The notes under the pieces were generated by a model. That model saw only the letters and a list, made by a program, of their open reading frames with translations, ran no database searches and had not been told where the DNA came from. A stretch of 64,000 nucleotides of DNA from the NCBI GenBank assembly GCA_900542195.1, contig UQNA01000008.1:4295-68294 (forward strand), in the 5' to 3' direction. Below, piece after piece: positions 9,125 through 15,847 of this stretch (positions are counted from its first letter, which is position 1; the number at the start of each line of letters is the position of its first letter). The stretch is from an uncultured Sutterella sp. (lineage in GTDB: Bacteria > Pseudomonadota > Gammaproteobacteria > Burkholderiales > Burkholderiaceae_F). A program made the translations under genes and the position numbers.

Positions 9125-10420
9125 TTAGCAAAGATCCGGGGCATCTTTACGGTCGTAGTAATAAATATTGATTAATAAGATAGCGATAAAGATTGCTGTT
9201 GTTACGGCAAACATTGTTGCTGCATTGGTTTCAGCCAAGAGGACGCCGATAGTGAAAGGACCATAAGCACCGATTGCTGAAGTCCAACCAACTACTGCAC
9301 CACCCTGAAGCGGCGGGAACAGAACTGCCATCTGTTCAGTAGTAGAGGCATTGCCGACACCGGTCCAGAAGAATACCCAGAACATGAAGCCTAACCAGAT
9401 CCAGCATCCCATTACAGAATCCGGTTTGTAGAGCCACAAGCCGAGCAAGCCGATGATATTGCAGACAGCCATAATTGAGGTAACACGACCGCCGCGGATC
9501 GAGTCAGCAACTTTACCTGCACCGACTCTTGACAAAGCACCGATGACAGGGCCTAACCAAGCTAAAGCAACGACGTTAGGAGCGTTTTCGATATGAGCAA
9601 ATTCGTGGGTTCCCAACAGAGCCAACTGAGCACCGAGTCCGGCGAATGTAGCGAATGTTCCGTAGTAGAACAAGGTCATGAACCATGTATGTTTATTACC
9701 GAAAATAGCCCACTGCTTCTTGATGTTTGCGGTTACGGGAACTGAACGCAGGCAAAGCCAAGACAGAATAGTGATAATGACTACGAACGGAATCCAAATC
9801 CAGGCTGCATTCTGAAGCCAGTATTGAACCGTTTTTCCGTCAGCCAAATGAGCAACCTGAGGAGCGCCAAGTGCTGCAAAAGCGCTGAAACCGATTACTA
9901 GTGGTGTGACAAACTGAACTAAACCGGTACCGAAGTCAGATAGACCTCCCTGAACGCCCAAAGCGAATCCTCTCTGCTTTTTCGGGAAGTAGTAGTTAGT
10001 ACTTGCCATCAGGCCGGAGAATGTACCGCCGCCAATACCGCTGAACAAAGAGAACAGCAGCAAGAGCCAGTACGGTGTACCGGGATTCATTACCGCGTAT
10101 ACCCAGCAGAACAGAGGGATCAACAGCAAAGCCGTTGAAAAAGTTACTAGAATTCTTGTTCCCAAAATTGGGGGTAAGAAGGTCCAAATAATTCTTAAAG
10201 TTCCAGCGGAAAGACCTACCATGGCGACCAACCAATACAATTGGCGGTGGTCAAGTTGAAAGCCGATTTCGTTTAATCTAGGAGCCAAAGAAGGTACCAA
10301 GAACCAGGCACAAAAGCCCAATGTCAAACTGAAGGTACTTAACCAAACTGTTGTCCATGCTAATGTTTTATTCCATTGGGCAGGATTTTCAGGGTTCCAA
10401 ACCTTAATATCTGCACGCAT
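9125..10420 (-). CDS. narK: Nitrate/nitrite transporter NarK (MFS)
   Basis: Twelve-segment major facilitator carrier bringing nitrate in and taking nitrite out. In 431 residues it has the NarK-family features: an arginine in TM2 (GTLRIIW, equivalent of the substrate-binding Arg89 of E. coli) and a glycine-rich signature (FSGIGGGTFSGLMAS with YFPKKQRGFALG). The basic loop RVGAGKVADSIRGGRVT carries the second conserved arginine region. It is the first gene of the narKGHI transcription unit and shares a 225-bp divergent promoter region with narJ. Whether it is the antiporter or the proton-symporter subtype cannot be decided by eye. Confidence 0.93.
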   Translation of the reverse strand: MRADIKVWNPENPAQWNKTLAWTTVWLSTFSLTLGFCAWFLVPSLAPRLNEIGFQLDHRQLYWLVAMVGLSAGTLRIIWTFLPPILGTRILVTFSTALLLIPLFCWVYAVMNPGTPYWLLLLFSLFSGIGGGTFSGLMASTNYYFPKKQRGFALGVQGGLSDFGTGLVQFVTPLVIGFSAFAALGAPQVAHLADGKTVQYWLQNAAWIWIPFVVIITILSWLCLRSVPVTANIKKQWAIFGNKHTWFMTLFYYGTFATFAGLGAQLALLGTHEFAHIENAPNVVALAWLGPVIGALSRVGAGKVADSIRGGRVTSIMAVCNIIGLLGLWLYKPDSVMGCWIWLGFMFWVFFWTGVGNASTTEQMAVLFPPLQGGAVVGWTSAIGAYGPFTIGVLLAETNAATMFAVTTAIFIAILLINIYYYDRKDAPDLC

Positions 10421-10468
10421 AATGCGCTCCTTTAATTTATGGATTATCTTCTTGAAGTGTAGGAGTTA

Positions 10469-10483
10469 TCCCCTACTACCCCT
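10469..10483. promoter_or_regulatory. Possible NarL-type heptamer in the narK-narJ promoter region
   Basis: TACCCCT at 10477-10483 fits the NarL heptamer consensus TACYYMT, and TACTTAT at 10589-10595 also fits. Neither is paired as a 7-2-7 site. No clear FNR box was found between the divergent genes. Tentative only. Confidence 0.25.
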
Positions 10484-10605
10484 TTGAAAATCATCCATTT
10501 TGAGCCTATCTCCCCGATCTTTATCACTGAAATAAGCATTTACAATCATCGATTTGGGTATTTACACCGCCCCCTGGAGTTATTAGCGTACTTATCTTTT
10601 GTATG

Positions 10606-10623
10606 ATCTCTATATGTAGAGAT
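10606..10623. promoter_or_regulatory. Inverted repeat upstream of narJ
   Basis: Perfect 7-bp palindromic arms ATCTCTA-TATG-TAGAGAT end 22 bases before the narJ start codon. It could be an operator controlling narJ, or a weak RNA hairpin in its leader. The sequence matches no regulator site I recognise. Confidence 0.4.
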
Positions 10624-10645
10624 AACCCTTAACAGGGGGTAAATA

Positions 10646-11281
10646 ATGAATGTTGAATTAAAGGCCATGGCTTGTCTGCTTGTTTACCCGAGACAGCAAT
10701 TATTTGATGAACTAGATGAGATTTCTTCTTCGATTCAAAATGCGCCTACTCTAAGTCAGAAAGTCAAGGCAAATTTATCCAAGATGATTGAACACTTTTC
10801 TTCATCATCTTTAGCAAATCTGCAAGGAATTTATGTCTCAACTTTCGATTTAGGCAAGAAAGCCAGTTTGAATTTATTCGAACATCTACATGGTGATTCC
10901 CGCGGGAGAGGCTCTGCAATGCTCAATCTTCTGCGCCTGTATGAGGATCATGGACTAAAGTTTGAGAGCAATGAATTACCGGATTTCCTCCCGGCAATCT
11001 TGGAGTTTTTATCCGGCCTCAAATTTGCTGACGCTCAGATGTGGCTTACAAGTGCAGCGCCGCTTATTCAGTCCATCAACCGTGAGCTTAAGCTAATGAA
11101 TAGTCCATGGCTTCCGGTCACCGAGGCTTTATTATCGATTGCCAATGTGAAACCGGAGAAAGCTGAGCTTACTCAAGACGATTTGACTCCGACTTTAGAT
11201 GCCGAATGGCAGGATCAGCCCGTTACCTTCGGAGGCGGAGCCAATCCGGTTGAACAGCCTATCCGATTTGTGAAAAAGTAA
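10646..11281 (+). CDS. narJ: Nitrate reductase molybdenum cofactor assembly chaperone NarJ
   Basis: Cytosolic system-specific chaperone (TorD/DmsD/NarJ superfamily) that binds apo-NarG and gates insertion of the molybdenum cofactor and membrane docking. The 211-residue product has the NarJ signature: YVSTFDLGKKASLNLFEHLHGDSRGRG, then LLRLYEDHGL and ELPDFLPAILEFLS. A strong AGGGGG Shine-Dalgarno precedes the ATG. The gene is divergent from narK instead of lying between narH and narI. It therefore has its own promoter, and the ratio of chaperone to enzyme can be set independently. Confidence 0.92.
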   Translation: MNVELKAMACLLVYPRQQLFDELDEISSSIQNAPTLSQKVKANLSKMIEHFSSSSLANLQGIYVSTFDLGKKASLNLFEHLHGDSRGRGSAMLNLLRLYEDHGLKFESNELPDFLPAILEFLSGLKFADAQMWLTSAAPLIQSINRELKLMNSPWLPVTEALLSIANVKPEKAELTQDDLTPTLDAEWQDQPVTFGGGANPVEQPIRFVKK

Positions 11282-11374
11282 GTTTTTTTAGAAAAGTCCA
11301 AGTAGAAAGCGAGGATCCCAACTTTAACTGTTGGAGTCCTTTGTTACTTTCTGGGGTTCAACTTTCCGATTTAC

Positions 11375-11420
11375 CGGAAAAAATTGCCTGCCTTATCATT
11401 CAAACGGAGGCAGGCAAAAG
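11375..11420 (-). terminator. Terminator of sstT
   Basis: Perfect 10-bp inverted repeat (11384-11393 with 11408-11417). On the minus strand it is followed by a TTTTTT run. It may also serve narJ from the other side. Confidence 0.85.
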
Positions 11421-11448
11421 ATTTCTTTATGAACTCGGAAGATTCAGG

Positions 11449-12681
11449 TTAGTGAACGCTTGCTTCTTTCCTTTGATTGTATTCGCAAGCGGCTGCTGTG
11501 AACAGAACGTCTGTTGAAGAGTTCAAAGCAGTTTCAGCGGAATCTTGCAAGACGCCGATTACGAAGCCCACGGCAACAACCTGCATAGCAACATTCTGTT
11601 CAATACCGAACAAGCCGCAAGCCAATGGAATAAGAAGAAGAGAACCGCCAGGTACACCGGATGCGCCGCACGCACAAACGGTAGCCACCAAGGAAAGCAA
11701 AAGAGCCGTTCCGATATCAACGTGAACGTTCAGTGTGGTAGCGGCAGCCAAAGTCAAAACTGTAATAGTGACAGCAGCACCGGCCATGTTAATAGTTGCA
11801 CCGACCGGGATGGAAATAGCGTAAACATTCTCGTCGAGGTTCAGTTTACGGCAAAGATTCATATTGACCGGAATGTTAGCGGCAGATGAACGGGTGAAGA
11901 AAGCTGTAACGCCGCTTTCTCTCAAGCACATCCAAACCAGAGGGAACGGGTTCTTGCGTGTATAGAACCAAACCAGCAACGGATTGACAACCAAAGCGAT
12001 GAAGATCATGCAGCCAATCAAAACGACAAGCAGTTTGACGTAGCTGAGCATTCCTTCCAGGCCGGTTGTAGCAATAACGCCAGCAACCAAGCCAAACACA
12101 CCGATGGGAGCAAGTCGAATAACCAAACGCACGATGTACTCAACGCTGTTGCATAAGTCAGCAACGATTTTCTTGGTTTCATCGCTGGAATGACGAAGAG
12201 CAATACCCAAGCTAACAGCCCAAGCCAAAATGCCGATATAGTTTGCATTAGCCAAAGCTTTTACAGGATTATCCACAAGGTTGAAAACCAAGTTCCTGAT
12301 AACTTCAGTAATTCCGCCGGGTGCAGTGACTGCGTCTTTAACTTCAACTAACGCAATCGGAGTCGGAAACATAAAGCTTGCAATAACAGCCACCAATGCA
12401 GCAGAAAAGGTTCCTAGGATGTAGAGAAAGAGGACGGATTTAATTTTGCCTCCGCTTCCGGTGTCTTGATTAGCGATAGAAGCCGCAACCAGAACGAACA
12501 CTAAAACCGGCGCTACTGCCTTCAAGGCAGAGACGAAGAAACTTCCTAGAACCTCCAAGGAGGAAGCTCCGCTCGGCCATAAAACTCCAACAGCGATACC
12601 CAGGATCAAAGCCACAACAATCTGCTTGACCAGCGATCCCTGTCGAACCAGTGAAAGTAGAAAAGGTAGGGTACGTTTCAT
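11449..12681 (-). CDS. sstT: Serine/threonine:Na+ symporter SstT
   Basis: Inner-membrane carrier of the dicarboxylate/amino acid:cation symporter family that imports serine and threonine with sodium. The 410-residue sequence follows E. coli SstT nearly throughout, including GSLVKQI, ALKAVAPVLVFVLV, RESGVTAFFTRSSAANIPVNM, GATINMAGAA and the C-terminal DSAETALNSSTDVLFTAA. The serine-rich FTRSSAA loop and NMAG motif are substrate and sodium sites in this family. It is a single gene with its own terminator. It fits an amino-acid-fermenting or respiring lifestyle. Confidence 0.95.
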   Translation of the reverse strand: MKRTLPFLLSLVRQGSLVKQIVVALILGIAVGVLWPSGASSLEVLGSFFVSALKAVAPVLVFVLVAASIANQDTGSGGKIKSVLFLYILGTFSAALVAVIASFMFPTPIALVEVKDAVTAPGGITEVIRNLVFNLVDNPVKALANANYIGILAWAVSLGIALRHSSDETKKIVADLCNSVEYIVRLVIRLAPIGVFGLVAGVIATTGLEGMLSYVKLLVVLIGCMIFIALVVNPLLVWFYTRKNPFPLVWMCLRESGVTAFFTRSSAANIPVNMNLCRKLNLDENVYAISIPVGATINMAGAAVTITVLTLAAATTLNVHVDIGTALLLSLVATVCACGASGVPGGSLLLIPLACGLFGIEQNVAMQVVAVGFVIGVLQDSAETALNSSTDVLFTAAACEYNQRKEASVH

Positions 12682-12907
12682 TTATTCAATTCCTATTGTC
12701 AAAAGTTGTTACTAAATTTTAGATAGGAAAAAACGGCTAAATCGAAAAACTTAGAACTAATTCCACTGGACAAAATTATTTTTTTGTGTCTTTTCAAGAA
12801 ATTTTACGTATCTTTTTTAGTAAAAAATCCTCTCAATTAAGACGGAGCAAAAATTGAATAAATGTCTTGGCAGCAAACATTCATATTCAAATTTGACCAT
12901 TCTCTTA

Positions 12908-12922
12908 CGTCATAAATTGACG
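12908..12922. promoter_or_regulatory. Inverted repeat upstream of the AAA+ ATPase gene
   Basis: CGTCA-TAAAT-TGACG, about 43 bases before the start codon, inside an otherwise AT-rich 283-bp gap. It could be an operator for the cassette. No factor is identified. Confidence 0.3.
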
Positions 12923-12964
12923 CTTCAAATGTAATAATAGAACAAGATCAAAGGAGCGCAAAAT

Positions 12965-15220
12965 ATGTTTAAAAGACGAAGAAATCTCGGTGTTGCTTTG
13001 AGTTTTACAGGCGCTTGTGAAGAAAGCGTAGCTGGAGTTGACTATTGGATTACCAAGATTTTAGTGGAGCGGGGCGGCTGGTACACGTTGGAAAAAGACT
13101 ACCGAATAAGAAAATTTAGTGCACAGTCCAAGGAAGGATACAGTGTTCTGCCGGGAACTAAAATTGGAACGGTCATTAGCGACCTTTTTTCTAAGCTGGT
13201 TCAAGAAGTTATTGAATCGGGAAACTTTGAGGACGACGAAGAGCCTAAAACTTCTGAAGAGATCGAGAACGATCTTCCTGACCAAGTATCCCGCGCCTAC
13301 AAAGAACTCAGAAAAAAGCTAGGCCGGGGAGGAGAGAGCATTCCACAGGAACTCTTTGACTTCTATCAATCGATATCGGACAAAGTCAAAACAGTCGGTC
13401 TCTTTCCGGAGAAGATGCAACAGAATGCAGCAGTGCTGCAGGAATGTTTGCGTCTTTCAAGCTTTGAAACTGATGTTTTGTTTTTCCTTCTTCTTATTCA
13501 AGCCAATCCTCTGCTAAAGGAAGCTATCAATTTCTTTGACTTCACCAATAAAGGAATACATCTGCTCGGAGAGATCATTGCCTGGCTTTTCGATGTCTCC
13601 TTCACTGAAGTCATGAAAGTCATTTCTCCGGAAGGAAAATTAGTTAACTGCGGCGTCCTGACACTCAATAGCTATTCTTCTGCGGATGCGGAAGATTTAT
13701 TCGAAGTTTTCCACAACAATGATCTGAACCAATATATTTGGGGGACGGTTACCAAAAAGAAGCTCTTTTCTCAATACCTGATTCAAACCGAACCTAGTGT
13801 TTTGTCTTTAAAAGACTTTAATTTTCTTCCGGCTATTCCGAACATAATTCTTCCATTTCTAAAGCAGAATGCCTCAAATCCCAGGAAAGGTGTAAACATT
13901 CTCTTATACGGTCCACCCGGAACAGGAAAAACCGAGTTAAGTCGCTTATTAGCTAAAGAATCCGGACTAAAAACTTTTGAACCCTCTCTTTCTACATCCG
14001 GCTCTGGTTCCAAAAGCCGGTGGGAGAATTGGCAAGTTGCTTCTTCCCTGTTGAGTTCCGCCAGCGACTCTCTTCTTGCCGTCGATGAGGCAGCGGATCT
14101 CTTCAACGAAGGAATTCAGAAATCTTACACCCTTCGTACTAACAAGGCCTTCATCAACAAGTGTCTGGAAGAAAACCAAACTCCAACAATATGGATGACA
14201 AATTCTATTGCAGGCCTCGATCCTGCGATGATTCGAAGGTTTACTTTTGTTCTAGAGGTACCAAATCCTCCTTTGAGAGTTCTCAAGGAATTAACACATC
14301 AGAAACTAGGAAAATTTCTCGACGAAAAAGAATTAACTCGACTGACGAAAAGCAACTTTCTTTCACCGGGGATTATCTCGCAGGCGGCAGAAATTTTGGA
14401 GACATTGTCTATGATTTCATTGAACCTCTCTTCCAAAGTTGCCATGGAGATCATTACAGAAAAACTCAAAGCCCAAGGTCTTCCAAAGCTTCCTCCTATC
14501 GAAAATGATCAAAGCTACTTGTACGATCCGGATTTAACCAATTCCACGCTCGATCTCAAGAAGATCGCAGAAGGCGTTAAACGTGCCGGGAGCGCAAAAA
14601 TTTGCATTTACGGACCTCCCGGAACGGGGAAAACTGCCTACGCTAAGTGGCTGGCAAAATACCTTGAAAAACCTCTCATCATTCGAAAAGCTTCTGATTT
14701 ATTGGACTGCTATCTAGGTGAAACGGAAAAGATTATTGCCCAAGCCTTTGAAAATGCACAGAGGGATGATGCCGTTCTTTTGCTTGACGAGGTCGATTCT
14801 TTCTTGAGAGACAGAACGTTAAGCAGCCACTCCTGGGAGGTCACACAAGTCAATGAGCTGCTGACACAAATTGAGAACTTCGAAGGCGTGTTTATTGCAA
14901 CCACCAACTTAATGGATCTTCTTGATCCGGCAGCGTTACGCCGCTTTGACCTCAAAACAAAATTTGATTTCTTAAAACCTGAACAAGCTAAAAAACTATT
15001 CAAAAAGTATTCTTCTCAGCTTCGGCTTCAGGGTTCGTTAGCAGAAGTTTTGGCTGAACTTGAAGACCTTGAAAAACTAACCCCCGGTGATTTTGCCGCC
15101 GTCTATCGCCAATTCAAATTCAGAACCGAGAAAACAAACAAAACTTTCTTCGAAGCTCTTAAAGACGAGGTACGAATCAAAGGAAACGGAGGCGCCGTCC
15201 GCAAAATTGGCTTTTCTTAA
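12965..15220 (+). CDS. Tandem AAA+ ATPase of the AAA/MerR/VIT-VWA cassette
   Basis: Cytosolic protein of 751 residues with two AAA+ modules after about 290 residues that I do not recognise. Module 1 has Walker A GPPGTGKTE near residue 316 and an atypical Walker B LLAVDEAAD near 370, followed by MIRRF. Module 2 has GPPGTGKTA near 549, a canonical Walker B LLLDEVDSF near 605, a sensor-1 TTN and an arginine in ALRRFD, much like Cdc48/SpoVK-type AAA proteins. Module 1 has Ala between the hydrophobics and the DE pair and may be the less active ring layer. A strong Shine-Dalgarno AAAGGAG precedes the ATG. By analogy with MoxR-VWA pairs, the ATPase may remodel a target chosen by the VWA protein at 15840-18263; this is inference. 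Confidence 0.85.
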   Translation: MFKRRRNLGVALSFTGACEESVAGVDYWITKILVERGGWYTLEKDYRIRKFSAQSKEGYSVLPGTKIGTVISDLFSKLVQEVIESGNFEDDEEPKTSEEIENDLPDQVSRAYKELRKKLGRGGESIPQELFDFYQSISDKVKTVGLFPEKMQQNAAVLQECLRLSSFETDVLFFLLLIQANPLLKEAINFFDFTNKGIHLLGEIIAWLFDVSFTEVMKVISPEGKLVNCGVLTLNSYSSADAEDLFEVFHNNDLNQYIWGTVTKKKLFSQYLIQTEPSVLSLKDFNFLPAIPNIILPFLKQNASNPRKGVNILLYGPPGTGKTELSRLLAKESGLKTFEPSLSTSGSGSKSRWENWQVASSLLSSASDSLLAVDEAADLFNEGIQKSYTLRTNKAFINKCLEENQTPTIWMTNSIAGLDPAMIRRFTFVLEVPNPPLRVLKELTHQKLGKFLDEKELTRLTKSNFLSPGIISQAAEILETLSMISLNLSSKVAMEIITEKLKAQGLPKLPPIENDQSYLYDPDLTNSTLDLKKIAEGVKRAGSAKICIYGPPGTGKTAYAKWLAKYLEKPLIIRKASDLLDCYLGETEKIIAQAFENAQRDDAVLLLDEVDSFLRDRTLSSHSWEVTQVNELLTQIENFEGVFIATTNLMDLLDPAALRRFDLKTKFDFLKPEQAKKLFKKYSSQLRLQGSLAEVLAELEDLEKLTPGDFAAVYRQFKFRTEKTNKTFFEALKDEVRIKGNGGAVRKIGFS

Positions 15221-15243
15221 TCAGTCATAACGACTTCATCTTT

Positions 15244-15285
15244 GACCTCTTCGAACTCAACTTTTCGAAGAGGTCTTTGACTTTT
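15244..15285 (+). terminator. Strong hairpin after the AAA+ ATPase gene
   Basis: Perfect 12-bp stem (15244-15255 with 15264-15275) followed by TTTGACTTTTC. It probably ends or attenuates the ATPase transcript before the MerR-VWA pair. Confidence 0.7.
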
Positions 15286-15375
15286 CGGGCTCATCTCTCC
15301 CCAAACCTAACTGAAAAATCCTTAAACATTCAAGAAGATAGGCACTTTTTGAAGTTTTTGAACAGCAATTTATTT

Positions 15376-15410
15376 TTATGACACTTTTTAAGACATAATT
15401 AGTGTATAAT
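15376..15410 (+). promoter_or_regulatory. Promoter of the MerR-VIT/VWA pair
   Basis: A perfect TATAAT -10 box at 15405-15410 lies 24 bases before the MerR-like start codon. The nearest -35-like hexamer, ATGACA at 15378-15383, gives an over-long 21-base spacer, reminiscent of the stretched promoters that MerR proteins activate. TTATG and CATAA (15376-15380, 15394-15398) form a short inverted repeat over the spacer. Confidence 0.4.
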
Positions 15411-15433
15411 AAAATTCAATTAAGGAGGAGAGG

Positions 15434-15847
15434 ATGGAAAGCGACAAAAAATTTCGTCTGGAAGATCTCGCTGAACTCACAGGGATACCAAGAAGGACGA
15501 TTCGTTTCTACATTCAAAAAGGGTATGTAGCACCCCCATTGGGTCGAAAACGTGGGTCCTACTACACCAATGAACATCTGGAAGAGCTGCTCAAGATCAA
15601 GAGACTGTCTCATAAGAATGTTCGGTTAAAAGAAATCACTTCTTATGACGAAGACTCAATCGCACTCCCGGAACCGGAAGTCGGAACAATTTCTTGGTGT
15701 TCCCACATTTTTCTTGGTTCAGGAATGACCTTAGTTCTAGATAACCGAAAGGCAGAAATTAAGGCAGAGGTCCTTCCGGAGCTGACAGAAAAAATTATTG
15801 AACTTGTTCAAGAATACAAACAGAATAAAGGAGAGAACAATGAGTAA
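15434..15847 (+). CDS. MerR-like transcriptional regulator of the cassette
   Basis: A 137-residue DNA-binding protein. Residues 8-65 form a MerR-type winged helix: LEDLAELTGIPRRTIRFYIQKGYV, then GRKRGSYYTNEHLEELLKIKRL. The C-terminal half (WCSHIFLGSGMTLVLDNRKAEI and a terminal helix) is not a standard MerR coiled coil, and I do not recognise it. It may sense the partner protein or a ligand. A near-perfect Shine-Dalgarno TAAGGAGGAG precedes the ATG. The last eight bases overlap the start of the VIT/VWA gene, so the two proteins are made together. It probably autoregulates the cassette. Confidence 0.85.
   Translation: MESDKKFRLEDLAELTGIPRRTIRFYIQKGYVAPPLGRKRGSYYTNEHLEELLKIKRLSHKNVRLKEITSYDEDSIALPEPEVGTISWCSHIFLGSGMTLVLDNRKAEIKAEVLPELTEKIIELVQEYKQNKGENNE

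Noticed and set aside
10481..10560. FNR-like half-sites (TTGAAAATCA and ATCATCGATT) in the nar control region
   Set aside because: Neither keeps the TTGAT-N4-ATCAA spacing, so they are not called as FNR boxes.
15798..15839. In-frame TTG start giving a VIT/VWA protein 14 residues longer
   Set aside because: The ATG at 15840 has an AAAGGAGAG ribosome site directly before it, while the TTG has none.
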